From NCBI RefSeq assembly GCF_029962835.1, contig NC_080573.1, positions 37,007,001-37,071,000 on the forward strand: DNA of 64,000 bases. The letters are read 5' to 3'. Origin of the DNA: Magnolia sinica (Eukaryota > Streptophyta > Magnoliopsida > Magnoliales > Magnoliaceae). A program made the translations under genes and the position numbers. Below are positions 1 through 10,526 of this stretch, in pieces. The notes beneath the pieces were generated by a model. The model ran no database searches, was not told where the DNA came from, and worked only from the letters and a program-made list of their open reading frames with translations. Positions within the stretch are counted from its first letter, which is position 1; each line of letters begins with the position of its first letter.

Positions 1-139
1 CGCAACGGCATCACATTCTAGCCATAAAAAATGGGGCGTTCCAGAGTGGGTGTTGAAACCATTGTTTAATATCAAGCTAACACCCTTGAGCTTGGGGATT
101 GAGTCTCTGTAATCGGGTAATGAGTTTTGGGGCGTTACA
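1..139 (+). mobile_element. 3' end of an LTR cut by the window edge
   Basis: The stretch ends in GGGGCGTTACA at 129-139. This is the same terminus type as the TGTAACGCCCC...GGGGCGTTACA long LTRs found complete at 27770-30864 and 32715-37523. The rest of the element lies upstream of the window, so neither its length nor its TSD can be checked. Its position just before the receptor-kinase remnant at 731-961 suggests that the upstream receptor gene was also invaded. Confidence 0.5.
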
Positions 140-730
140 CTTTATTTTGACAGGCCAACCATGATGTTTATGTAAGATCCACTCCAACCATTAGATATTC
201 CCATATTAATCCCAGATACAAAAAAACTTAAGCTGACTTGTGATTTTGGTGGGCCATACGAAAGGAAAGATTTTGGAGAGAGATATCCACCTGTGATTTT
301 TATAAGGCCTATTATCATAATTATATAAAATCTACTCCAACCATTAGCTTGCACACAAAATTTTATGCCAGTGGACCAAAAGTCATACCCATATATGATT
401 CATGTGGGCCACACTAATGGATTGGAGGGTGAGCAATGCCTTTTACACTATTTCCACTCACGAGATCTACTCGGTTCATAGATGAAGCCAATTTTTTGGC
501 CCTTAATCTTACATGGGTTAAATCTCCTAGTGGTCGGGGTGCATTTACATAAAGATCACCATCGAGCCCACCCAGCCACAAACCCATTTACTCGTGGAAG
601 GGGTGGAATGATAATTATATTGATCAATGAGGTTACTTTTTTAAAACCTTTTTGACAAAGGTACTGATTGTAAATTCAGGTGGTTTTTTTATATAAAATT
701 ACCTAATGTAAATATATAAAATTCACTCCA
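140..730. other. non-coding stretch, repeat-like
   Basis: I see no gene here. A phrase like 'taarATCyACTCCAAcCATTAG' recurs at about 172-196, 325-345 and 717-735. Together with 'gtgggcca' blocks it suggests decayed MITE-like repeats. The stretch could be an intron or truncated 5' part of the receptor-kinase remnant that follows, but no splice junction is convincing. Confidence 0.3.
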
Positions 731-961
731 ATGTTATTTGTGGAGAACACCATTCATAGTGGAATGGACGTCATTTTACGTGTGGTCGATCATGATCAAG
801 TCTCTAATGGAACATCCAAATGCAACCGTGATAAGATTGTCATTGTCCTGGAATTGGCCTTGTCCTACACCCGTGTAGCCCCTGAGGATCGGCCAGGTAT
901 CAACGAGGTGTTGTCTATAATGTCGAAGATTAACGATGGGAAGTTGCGATCAGATGCCTAG
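731..961 (+). pseudogene. C-terminal kinase fragment of an LRR receptor kinase (FLS2/LRR-XII type)
   Basis: About 70 codons, ending in a TAG at 959-961, encode the end of a Ser/Thr kinase domain. The block LELALSYTRVAPEDRPGINEVL is kinase subdomain XI with its invariant Arg, followed by a short Lys-Ile-Asn tail. This pattern is typical of the last exon of FLS2/LRR-XII receptor kinases, which sit in the plasma membrane and sense microbial patterns. Homology seems to begin near VENTIHSGMDVILRV, so the ATG at 731 is probably incidental. No earlier kinase subdomains (Gly loop, HRD, DFG) are present in this strand upstream to base 1. The canonical Cys of 'SCT' is Tyr here. It is either a truncated pseudogene or the terminal exon of a gene whose upstream part lies outside the window, separated by inserted repeats. 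The same receptor type starts at 63698 on the same strand. Confidence 0.7.
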
Positions 962-1650
962 GTTTGAAATGTTGCAATGGGATTTATAACAAATGGTTGG
1001 GATGAGATCACGCATGTTATAGTGTAATCTAAATAGTGGAATAAATGAATCATCTATACATCAATAATAGGAATTACTAAGTATAATATTAAACATGTAC
1101 CTTGTAGGGAAGACATTCTTGATTCCATGATGTCACCGAGAGGTGATGCTTAGTCTTCTGCACCTTACACCCTTAGAAAAATCTCTCAGTAGGATTAGGG
1201 TTTTCTATTGGTGTGTGTGAAGGGACCAAGACATGTATTTATAAGAAATGGGGTCAAAGAAACTTACCCATCACATTTCTCCCCCCTGAAGTCTCCACAT
1301 CATAGGTTTCCATATCCATCTTAATAACCATGTATAGGGACCATGGTTCAAATGTCCCATCCCAAACTTATATGTAATGATCACAACTGATAGTGGAGCC
1401 TACTGAATCGCTCAATCTGAATAATTCAATGGTCATATCTAAACTAATGATCATGTGTGACCCACTTAATAAAAGTCTTACATATAGTTATAAATTTGAA
1501 TATTTTGTTAGGCAATTGCATGCGTGTTTGAGATATGGATGAACTTGCATTTAGCTTAATGTATTGATATATGAAACTCTTCATACGTTTAAAAAAACAC
1601 CATGACAATATGATGTACTAGACTGTCATGATGGGTCTCACCTTGATGGC
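962..1650. other. intergenic DNA downstream of the kinase fragment
   Basis: AT-rich sequence without a supportable ORF. It probably includes the former 3' untranslated region of the kinase fragment. It ends at the insertion site of element F (CCATG at 1651-1655). Confidence 0.4.
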
Positions 1651-2621
1651 CCATGTGTAACAGCCCGAAAATGGCACCCGAGTACGTAGACTCCGATCCC
1701 GAGTTCCCAAGTGCTAACTTAATAAAATACACATGTCTCCTCCTTCGGGTTCACATTCGTTTTATACCTAAATAATCATAATAACGCATTTTAACTTAGC
1801 GGAACCAAAGTGAGGTAGAGATATCAAAATAAAAAATATGGGACTAACACTCGAAAGTTACTGTTCTAATAGTGGTGACCTGTTGAGGGTCAAATATTGC
1901 ATATTGGACCCCATTTAGTACTTGGTTTTATGAACATGATAATGCTTAATGTCCTATTTTAATCATGTTTATGTTGCAAGGTGAATTTAAGAGCTTCAAT
2001 TGAAAACAGAGCTAAAAACGTGGAGTTAATGCTCAAAAGTCACTAAGGCATGGGATGGATCTTAGGAGGCCAAGATTGAAGAATTCACATGTCAAAGATC
2101 CAAGGAAACCAAGTGATGAAGGAAGAGAATTGAAGAATTGAAGTGAAGATAAGTGTAAGTGCTATGGTCTCATGCTCCTTTGGTTGTCAAATTTTGTTGT
2201 GCCAAAACTCTATTTGTGTCTTGTATTTGTATGTTGTTTTATATGTTCCAGACACTGCTTCACAAGTGCTTCAAGTTAAGTACAATGATCTACTTCAAGC
2301 CAAGTCAAGCCATGTACTGTAAACATCAATGTTCAGAACTACATCAACAAAGAGTACAAGACTCAAGCACATTTCAAGACTCAAGAGCAACTCAAGTCGA
2401 AGTTTGATGTCAAGCTTTCGAAGATATCAAGATCAAGCTACATCAAGTAAAGATCTCAAGCTTTGTAAAGTTCAAAGGTCAACAATCATTTGATAGAATA
2501 GAGTTTCAATGTCCATACTTCATGTCCCAAGTATGATTGACCTTAGATTGACCTTAGGGTAGGTCATTTCGGATACATAATTCAAACTGTCTGTTTATAT
2601 ATGAATTTGGTCTGTTCTAAG

Positions 2622-2999
2622 ACTAGTCCTGGACCTTGTTCGACTAGTCCTAGCACTGGTTCGACCAGTCCAAGAAATTCCACGACCAGTCCTAAGTTGT
2701 TGAAGATTTTTAAAATTTTTTAGTTAGCCCACGACTAGTCCTGAAGGTCATTTGACCGGTCGTAGGTGTGTTCACGACTCGAACTTCAACCAGTCGTGGG
2801 TCCTCGACTCAACCTACAGCGACCAACTCATGTGGTCTACAACCAGTCCTAGGTCATCTACGACCGGTCATAGGTGGTCCACGACCAGTCGTAGACACCC
2901 CATAATCAGTCGTAGAACGGTTTTCAAAGATCACGCTTAAAAATTCAAAATGCCATTGAAGCTACGACCAGTCAAAGTTTCCCTAAGACCAGTCATGGA
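2622..2999 (+). promoter_or_regulatory. U3 array of short near-palindromes (CTACGACCAGTCGTAG type) in B 5' LTR
   Basis: About a dozen degenerate copies of ACGAC(C/T)(A/G)GTC(G/C)TAG lie within 380 bp, for example at 2731-2745, 2846-2862 and 2880-2894, ending about 20 bp before the TATA box at 3015. The 3' LTR has the equivalent array at about 11436-11785, with a clean copy CTACGACCAGTCGTAG at 11644-11659. Placement directly upstream of TATA suggests promoter or enhancer sites, possibly for a dimeric factor. Function is inferred. Confidence 0.55.
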
Positions 3000-3014
3000 C
3001 GTGATTTTTGCCTC

Positions 3015-3020
3015 TATAAA
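3015..3020 (+). promoter_or_regulatory. TATA box of B 5' LTR
   Basis: TATAAA within CCTCTATAAATTGAG, repeated in the 3' LTR at 11801. It sits in the middle of the LTR right after the palindrome array, as expected for the U3/R boundary. Confidence 0.55.
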
Positions 3021-4114
3021 TTGAGCACGAATCTCAGAATTTCATAACTCAATTCATAGAAATTCAAGGCTCCACTCTGAGATAAGTTAGTGTTCATTTT
3101 AAGCTACTTTGAGCATAATTAATATTTCCTTTTGTTAGCTTATTTTTATTTGATTTTGATCTACATTCCAATCTGATTTGAAAAGGAGAAATTCTATAAT
3201 TCCTTCTTCTTGGAATCAAAATCAAATAGAGCTAGCCCATTTGATTTAATTTAAAATCAATTAAAACTTAGAACCATTTTAAGTGAGTATTGGATATTGA
3301 ACGTTGATTCGAACTTCTACTCCGATTGGTTCTTCCGGGCTGCTACGAAAGGAGAAATCCAGGTATTTTACGTTTATGTAAAATTTCTATTTTTTTGACT
3401 TTTGTTTGAGATTCACCAGAAAAATCTCATTGTGTGGTTATCTAAGGAGAGCCAGAAAACTCAGAAAGTCTGGGTTTTTAGATTGTATAAGCCCAAGTTA
3501 AAAGACACAATTGTGAAGGTTTTAGGTGAACCTGTGAAACCTATTTTGTTAGTGAATGCTAATATCCCCTGTATAAGGATATTAGGAGTGGAGTAGCATT
3601 TTATGTGGCTGTTGTGAAACAGTTGGTGTACCCACAGGTGAACCACTATAATTCTTTATCTTGTGGTTTGAATGCTTGCTTAAGTTTTATATCTTTTATC
3701 ATTCACGTTTGTGGGATGTATGTGTGGATGTGAAGGTTGTAAAATTTACATTTCAAGCAAGTTGTGAAATGTTGTAATAATTTAGATTTTAATTCCTGCA
3801 ATTTATTTCAATTTCTTGCTATTTATTTATTTCTCTTCAGATTGAGTTTTTGATACAAAGGACGTTCTAGAAATAAGGTTGTCCTGTCATAAACCCTTAG
3901 TTTTTATGGTGTAAGGTTGTCCTTAGAACTGAATTCGTATCAACCTCTCAATACTTGTTTATTGAGGTTGATTTTATTTCAGCATTGTGAATTGATTTAT
4001 TTTATTTGGCTATATCTTTATTTTATTCCGCTGTTATAATTATAATTTAGTATAGTCCTATTAACCCCCCCCCCCCCCCCCCCCCTCTAGGACATATAGC
4101 TAGGCCGTTTCAAG

Positions 4115-4126
4115 TGGTATCAGAGC
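4115..4126 (+). other. Primer-binding site of element B (initiator-Met tRNA)
   Basis: TGGTATCAGAGC two bases after the 5' LTR end. It is complementary to the 3' end of plant initiator-Met tRNA, which primes minus-strand DNA synthesis. Confidence 0.9.
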
Positions 4127-4196
4127 CTAATAGCTTGCTCTTATTGCTTTTTATTTGGATTTATTTCCTGAGCTAACGATCTAAGCTATATAAAGG

Positions 4197-5147
4197 ATGT
4201 CAAATTTTGATAGCCTATCAGTCACTAGACCTCCACCCTTTGATGGCTCCAACTATGCCTATTGGGAAGTCAGGATCAGGATCTTCCTCAAATCAATGGA
4301 TGAGAGTGTGTGGCAAGCCACAGTGACTGAATGGAATTCTCCTACCACTGAAGTGACTGGAATCGATGGTTCAAAATCAATGAGAGTAACTCCTTATTTC
4401 TCTTGGACCACCCTTCAGAAAAATGAGAGTAGTGCCAATGCAAAAGTACTAAATGCAATCACTTGCGCACTATCATTGGATGAGTTCAAAAGAATCATAG
4501 CCTGTGATACTGTAAAGCAAGCCTGGGATATATTAGAAATGACACACGAGGGTACTACAATTGTTAAAAAATCTAAAGTCCAACTCCTCACAACCAAATT
4601 TGAAGAAATTCATATGGAGGAAAATGAAATGTTTATGGACTTTTACACAAGATTAAATGACATTGTAAACTCAATGTGGGGTCTTGGCGATAAAATTTCA
4701 AAAAGTAAAATGTGTGCAAAGATACTATGCACTCTTCCTAAACGGTTCAACTCTAAAGTAACTGCAATTCAGGAACTTCGTGATGCGGACAATATGAGGG
4801 TAGAAGAACTAGTTGGTTCTTTATAAACCTATGAGTTAAACTTTAAACCTCCTAAAAGTAAATCCATCGCTCTTAAATCTTCTAAAGGTATTTCTCAAGA
4901 AAACTCGGATTTAGAAAATTCTAAAGACGATATGGCTCTTTTAGCGAAAAAGTTTTACAAGATTTTCAAAAGCAAGAAAAGGATAGATTTTCAAAAATCA
5001 AATGATAAGAAAAGATCTAAATCTAAATCTAAAAATTGGAAGTCTTTGAAAGATAGTCAATGTTACAACTGCCAAGAGTATGGGCACTTAGCAAACAAAT
5101 GTCCTAAAAAGGACAAAACAAAAAAGAAGGGTATGTTGGCTACTTAG
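4197..5147 (+). pseudogene. gag: gag of element B (copia, UBN2-like plus CCHC zinc knuckle)
   Basis: The ATG at 4197 follows the leader by about 70 bases and matches the start used in element C. The first ~209 codons are a copia Gag (UBN2-type) domain forming the virus-like particle core. A TAA at 4824 interrupts it. The same frame continues and reaches the nucleic-acid-binding zinc knuckle C-YNC-QEYGHLANKC (CX2CX4HX4C) near 5060-5105, then a TAG at 5145. The stop codons replace residues coded in element C at the same places, so they are secondary damage. Confidence 0.85.
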
Positions 5148-6404
5148 GATGAATCGTCTGATCCTGAAGCTTCTTCTGAATCAGAAGATTCTAAAACTAA
5201 GTCAGGCAATGAAGTTAAAGCCCTTATGACTCTAGCCAAGTTCACTTTTTCAGATCATGATGATTCAACTAGTGAGGAAAATCTAAACAGTGAATGTGAA
5301 AATGAAGAGGATCTTTAAGATGCTTATAATGCCCTATACAAGGAAAGTTGTAAAATTGCTGTCAAACTTAAACTTCAAAAAGAAAAGTTTTTTAAACTCA
5401 AAGAATGTTTTGAATCACTTGTTTTAGAAAAATCTCAAATTACAGATTGTTTTGAAAAATCAAAATGTGATTTAAAATTCAAAACCTCCCTGATTGAAAA
5501 TCTGAAATCTGAAAATGAGAAACTTAAAAATGAAATATCTTCTCTTCTGAGTTTAAAGGATACATGGAGATATGCCCAAGGTAATCCAAAGTTAGAAAAA
5601 CTATTATCTGGATCAAGAAAATGTGGCGATCGATCCGGGTTGGGCTATGATAAGAATATACCTCTTAAACAAAAGAATACTCCTCCTAAGTTTGTGAAAT
5701 GAGAGACCTCAAACTCATAAGGGAAAAGTACTTATCAAGGTTTTTCTAAAAATACAAAAACTTTTCAAAAACCTAAAAGCAGCTATGTCAACTTTAAAAA
5801 TCAGAACCGAAACCCACTAGCTGAAAAGATAGTTGATTTACTCAAGGAGCTCTTAAAATCTAACTCAGTAGGTCATTCTTATAACAACAGACAGAAGAAG
5901 ACCAACTATACTCCTAAACCCAAAACAGTTCTGAAATGGGTTCCTAAAGTTTCCTGCTTGGTTGCCCACACTGCTTTCAAAGCAACAAGCCATTTAAAGT
6001 GGTACCTAGATAGTGGATGCTTCAGGCATATGACAGGCGACAAGGCTTTATTCACCGATCTAAAAGATATGACTGTTGGGTTAATCACATTTGGTGATGG
6101 TAGCAATTGCAAGATTATTGGCAAAGGTATAGTCCAACTCTATAACCTCCCTTTATTTAAAGACGTTTTATATGTTGAGGGGTTAAAACAGAACCTGTTA
6201 AGCATATCTCAAATATGCGATAACAACCATAGTCAAGGTTGTGAAATAATAAATAAAAAGGGTTCTGTTATATTAACTAGTCGTAGAACTTCTGAAAACT
6301 GCTATATGGTAAGCGATGGTAGCTCATCTAATCAATCGTGCTATATGGTCCATACCGAGGAGACATATTTATGGCATATACGCCTTGGACATGTACACTA
6401 CTAG
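5148..6404 (+). pseudogene. gag-pol linker and aspartic protease region of element B
   Basis: In the same frame as gag, an acidic and lysine-rich linker (5150-5900, broken by stops, including TAA at about 5318 and TGA at about 5699) precedes the retropepsin. The protease active site reads WYLDSGCFRHMTGD at about 6000-6040. Asp-Ser-Gly is the catalytic triad of copia proteases, and Ser is replaced by Phe right after the Cys compared with C (CSRHMTGD). It continues into the pre-integrase zinc region and stops at 6402-6404. The product normally cuts the polyprotein. Confidence 0.8.
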
Positions 6405-6416
6405 AATTTATACAGA

Positions 6417-7349
6417 TTGAGCAAAGGAGAACTAATTAGAGGTCTACCAAAGTTACAAAAAGTAGGTAAAATATGTGGTGAATGCCAGTATGGTAAACAA
6501 ACTAGGAGCTCTTACAAAAAGGTGAACTCCAATGTCACATCAAGACCACTCGAGCTGCTCCACATGGATCTTGTAGGACCAACCAGAACGGAGAGTCGAG
6601 GTGGCAAAAAATATATCTTAGTTATCGTAGATGATTATACCAGATTCACTTGGGTAACGTTTTTAAGGGACAAATCAGAAACCCTTGATGAAGTGAAAAA
6701 GATCATCAAACGAATCCAAATTCAAAAAAGTTCTCATGTCTGTAAGATCTGTAGTAATCATAGATCTGAATTCGAGAATAGTAGTTTTGAGAAATTCTGT
6801 AGTGATCAGGGAATATCGCATGAATTTTCTGCGCCCAAAACACCACAACAAAATGGAATTGTGAAAAGAAAAAATAGAGTGCTTTAAGAAATGGAAAACA
6901 TAATGTTAACTAGTATGAAGCTCCCTAGAAATCTTTGGGCTGAAGCAGTGAATATTGCCTGCTATATTATTAACCGGGTTTATACTTGTAAATCTAATAA
7001 TAAAATGGCTTACGAACTTTGGTTTGATAAGAAGCCTACTGTCAAATACTTTCAAGTTTTTGGCAGCAAGTACTATATTTTACGTGCCCGTGAAAATTTG
7101 AGAAAGTTTGACACTGAGAGTGATGAAGGGATCTTTTTAGGATACTCTTTAGACAGGCGTGCATATCGTGTACTGAACAATATGACCGGTGTGATTCAAG
7201 AGTCCATTAATGTGGTTATTGATAATCAATTGAATACACCTGCCCCTAGTCCAGATAATGATGAAGTTCTTTTAATTAACAAACCAGATAATTCATCAAA
7301 TCAAGTTAATTCTGAATTAAGGACTGTTAAAGATCATCTAAGTACTTAG
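6417..7349 (+). pseudogene. integrase of element B, catalytic residues lost
   Basis: This stays in the gag-pol frame, with a TAA at 6885-6887. The zinc-binding part (CGECQYGKQT) is followed by the DDE core. The first catalytic Asp is present in HMDLVGP. The second site reads SNHRSEFEN where C has SDHGSKFEN (Asp to Asn). The third reads NGIVKRKN where C has NGIVERKN (Glu to Lys). Both look like G-to-A changes. So integrase activity is lost in two of three catalytic residues. The C-terminal part with GYSLDRRAYRVLN follows to 7349. Confidence 0.85.
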
Positions 7350-7379
7350 ATTCTTAGAAACCCTCTCACTAGTGTGCGT

Positions 7380-8425
7380 ACTCGTAGACAATTAGAAGAC
7401 ATATGTAATTATTATACTTTACATCCCAAATTGAACCAGCTAACATAAAAGAAGCTCTTTCTGACGAAAACTGAATAGTTGTCATGCAGGAAGAACTTAA
7501 TCAATTTGTTCGTAATGATGTCTGGTATCTCGTTCTTAGACCAAAAGATAAACACATTATCGGAACAAAGTGGATTTTCAAAAATAAGTATGATGAACTT
7601 AGAAATATAATTCAAAATAAAGCAAGACTGGTCGTACAAGGGTACACTCAAATTGAAGGCATCGATTACAATGAAACCTTTGCCCTAGTTGCTCGCCTTG
7701 AATCAATAAGACTTTTTATATCCATTGCATGCTATAGAAAATTTAAAATTTATCAAATAGATGTAAAGAGTGCCTTTTCGAATGGCGATTTACATGAAGA
7801 GGTATATGTTGAACAACCTACAGGGTTTGAAGACCCTAAGTTAACTGATCATGTATACCATCTTAAAAAGGCGCTCTATAGTATAAAACAAGCTCTCAAG
7901 GCATGGCATGAGAAATTGACTAAGTTTTTACTCAGTCATAATTTTCAAATGGGTAGTGTCGATAAGACGCTTTTTGTTAAGAAACACAATAATGATATTT
8001 TAATGGTTCAGATCTATGCTGATGATATTATTTATGGATCAACTTGTACTAACATGACTATTGAGTTTGTAGATTTAATGAAATCTAAGTTCGAGATAAG
8101 TATGGTTGGGGAATTAAATTAATTCCTAGGGTTGCAAGTAAAACAACAACCTGATGAAATTTTTATTTCTCAAACCAAGTATGCTTTGAACTTGATTAAA
8201 AGGTTCGGATTTAAGAATGGTAAGAATTTTGATACTCCCATGAGTACAACTTTAAGACTCTCAAAAGACTTTACAGGTAAAGATATAGATCCTAAATTAT
8301 ATCGTAGCATGATTGGCAATTTACTTTATTTAACTTCTAGTAGACCTGATATTGCTTTTAGTGTTAGTATTTGCGCTAGATATCAGTCTAATCCTAAAGA
8401 ATCTCATTTAACTGTTGTTAAGTGA
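7380..8425 (+). pseudogene. reverse transcriptase of element B (frame-shifted, stops)
   Basis: The copia RT reads in a different frame from the integrase, so a frameshift lies between 7349 and 7484. Recognisable blocks are the start [60 protein letters not shown] (first catalytic Asp) and IYADDIIYG. The normally conserved YVDD box is YADD here, while C has YVDD. A TAA at 8120-8122 breaks the frame before the thumb region at 8132-8425. Confidence 0.85.
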
Positions 8426-8957
8426 ATTATGCGATACGTCGCAAGTTCTGCTAATTTGGGTCTTTGGTATCCATATGATACTAGTGTTCAGTTGGTTGGG
8501 TACTCAAATGCTGATTAGGCTAGTAATATAGATGACAGAAAATCAACCGGTGGTGGTTGTTTTTATATTAGAAATTGCTTGGTTTCTTGGTTTAGTAAAC
8601 AACAAAGTTCTATATCGCTTTCCACTGCTGAGGCTGAATACATCGCAACAGGAAATGCATGTACTCAACTTGTTTATGAAACGTATGTTAAGCAATTATG
8701 GAATTGCACAGGACTCAATGGTTTTATATTGTAATAATTCCAGTGCAATAAATATTTCTAAAATTCCAATCCAGCATTCACGTACCAAGCACATTGACAT
8801 TAGGTATCATTACATTCATGAATTAGTGGAAGAAAAAACAATATTTGTGGAATACATTCCAACCGAGACTCAACTTGCTGACATTTTCACTAAACTGCTT
8901 GACAAAAGCAGGTTCAATAAATTAAAGTTTGACCTCGATATGTGTAATTTATATTGA
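8426..8957 (+). pseudogene. RNase H domain of element B (stops and frameshift)
   Basis: Copia RNase H follows RT. The blocks around NADxASNIDDRKSTGG, STAEAEYIA and the C-terminal EYIPTETQLADIFTK are present, but a TGA near 8423, a TAG near 8517 and a frame change near 8690 break it. It degrades the RNA strand of the RNA-DNA hybrid. The last 90 codons (to 8957) parallel those of C at 42343-42615. Confidence 0.8.
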
Positions 8958-9049
8958 ATATTCTTGCATAATTGTAACATATTATATATATATATATATG
9001 TATTTTTGTGGTTAAATTTTTAAATTCGCTGAAAAATACAATTTTTGGC

Positions 9050-9205
9050 CGATACTCGACCAGTCGTAGTACGACCGGTCGTGTATTTCCCAAGACCGGT
9101 TGTAGAGCGCGTTGACCTCTTTAATTTGGAGAAATCTCTCTTCTTCCTCATTTTCACTTTTCTCTCCAACAAGTCGAGCTATGACTAGTCGAACCCTAGC
9201 GTTCG
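9050..9205 (+). promoter_or_regulatory. second copy of the LTR palindrome motif between pol and the third ORF of B
   Basis: CTCGACCAGTCGTAG, TACGACCGGTCGTG, AAGACCGGTTGTAG and TGACTAGTCGAAC lie at about 9056-9200, about 190-330 bp upstream of the third ORF. They are the same words as in the U3 array. A TATA-like stretch CTCTTTAATTTGG follows at about 9117. A (TA)n tract sits just before, at about 8982-8998. Element C has the same arrangement on its strand (42178-42255). It could be an internal promoter for the third ORF. This is inference. Confidence 0.45.
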
Positions 9206-9389
9206 ATTCAACCAGGTCAGAGCATTTTTCTTATCTTTCTTGTAGATTCATGGTTTATTTTCTTTAATTTCTTCATTAGAGTAGTTGATTTCAAGTTTGC
9301 CTTGAGCTTTTTGAGGTTTTCTTCTTCATTTGCTGATCTAGAAAAACCCATCTCTACTTCTTTAAGATTTCTTATTTTTATTCAAGAAT

Positions 9390-10526
9390 ATGAACTCTAG
9401 AGGGAAAAACAAAAATACTAGAGGTCACTCGTCATCTAGATCAACTCCAATTACAAGACGCCATCTTTGGTCTCCCGAAGATGATCCATCTTATGTGCAT
9501 GATTTGCGTCTACGTAATGTCATTATGGAAAAAGCCGTTGATTTAGATCACATCGCTCGTTTCGGTCTCCTTCTTCTTCTCCAATCTGTAGGTTGGGATA
9601 ACATCCTACGTTGGGGCTGGGCGGCATACCAATCCATTGTGCAGAGCATGTTTGCATGCATATCTGAATTTTCTACTGAACAATTAACTTTCTCTATTGT
9701 TACTAGATAAGGGCCTTTTCCTATTGATCATAATTTAATTTCAGGCCTTATGGATATACTTGTTAATGATGATGGTATTCCACCTAGCACTCTAGCTGAG
9801 AAAGTTTCTGAATCTGAAAAACGTATTTATACTAGAGCACTTTGTAACATGGATGCTCAATGGACTCAGAACGGGAATGCCCTCGCAACCAAATATTTAT
9901 TACCCAGATACAGATTTTTGCATCGTATCTTTACTTCTAATCTGTATCCTTGTTCTGGTAACAAAACAGAACTGACTGTATTCATGGTTCGTATCTTGTA
10001 TTCTATCATCACTGGTGTAAATGTTTGTCTGTCCTCTTTAATATGTCATTCCATCATTCAGTTCCGTATCCATCCAAGTCATAGTGATCTTCCCTTTGCT
10101 TACTTAATGACTGTGTTAGCTACTCACATGCTAGTCGCTATTCCTGTTGTTGAGGCTCCTATCCAACACTTCATTTTCAACAACTCCAACTTAAACAAAA
10201 TGAAGTTGTGATTGGCTGAGGGCCAAGTAGATGTTGAAGAAGGTGGAGCAGCAGGTGTGAATGAAGAAGAGGGTGATAATCCTCCTCCAGATGATGTTAA
10301 TATGGATGATATGTTTGATGAAATAAAATCCGATTCTGGAAATGATCCTGACTTTATGTCATCTGACTTTGATGAGAGATTGCGTTCTCTTGAGGAACAG
10401 GTGGCTAAAATACGTGTAACCCAAACTTCTCAATTTACTTATATGCGTAAGTATATGCGGCACGTTACTAAGGGTTTGCACAAAATTGATCCATCTATTT
10501 CTGCTCCTTCTTCAGGATCTGACTGA
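9390..10526 (+). pseudogene. third ('env-like') ORF of element B
   Basis: The ATG at 9390 (MNSRGKNKNTRG) matches the start of the C copy (MASRGRKTTSRG). The product resembles the 'putative plant transposon protein' family found as the 3' ORF of SIRE-type elements. Its function is unknown, and an envelope role is only a hypothesis. Order: a basic Ser/Arg-rich N-terminus, a globular domain with hydrophobic stretches around 9985-10150 (including ICHSIIQF and PFAYLMTVLATHMLV), an acidic linker, and a short coiled-coil-like C-terminus (RLRSLEEQVAKI) ending SAPSSGSD. In-frame stops at 9708-9710 (TAA) and 10209-10211 (TGA) break it into three pieces of about 106, 153 and 104 codons, with the frame otherwise kept. 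Confidence 0.7.

Larger units (their letters stand above)
2154..4112 (+). repeat. 5' LTR of element B
   Basis: It starts TGTAAGTGCTATGG and ends ...GGCCGTTTCA, repeated at 10969-12892. The U3 holds an array of near-palindromes (2622-2999) followed by a TATA box at 3015. A run of 21 C (4065-4085) near the end has no equal in the 3' LTR, which reads CACCCCCTCCCCCCCTCTAG. Confidence 0.9.

Noticed and set aside
2622..2999. Short repeated palindromes considered as a CRISPR-like array
   Set aside because: Units are degenerate and irregularly spaced with no unique equal-length spacers, the sequence is plant, and the location is an LTR promoter.
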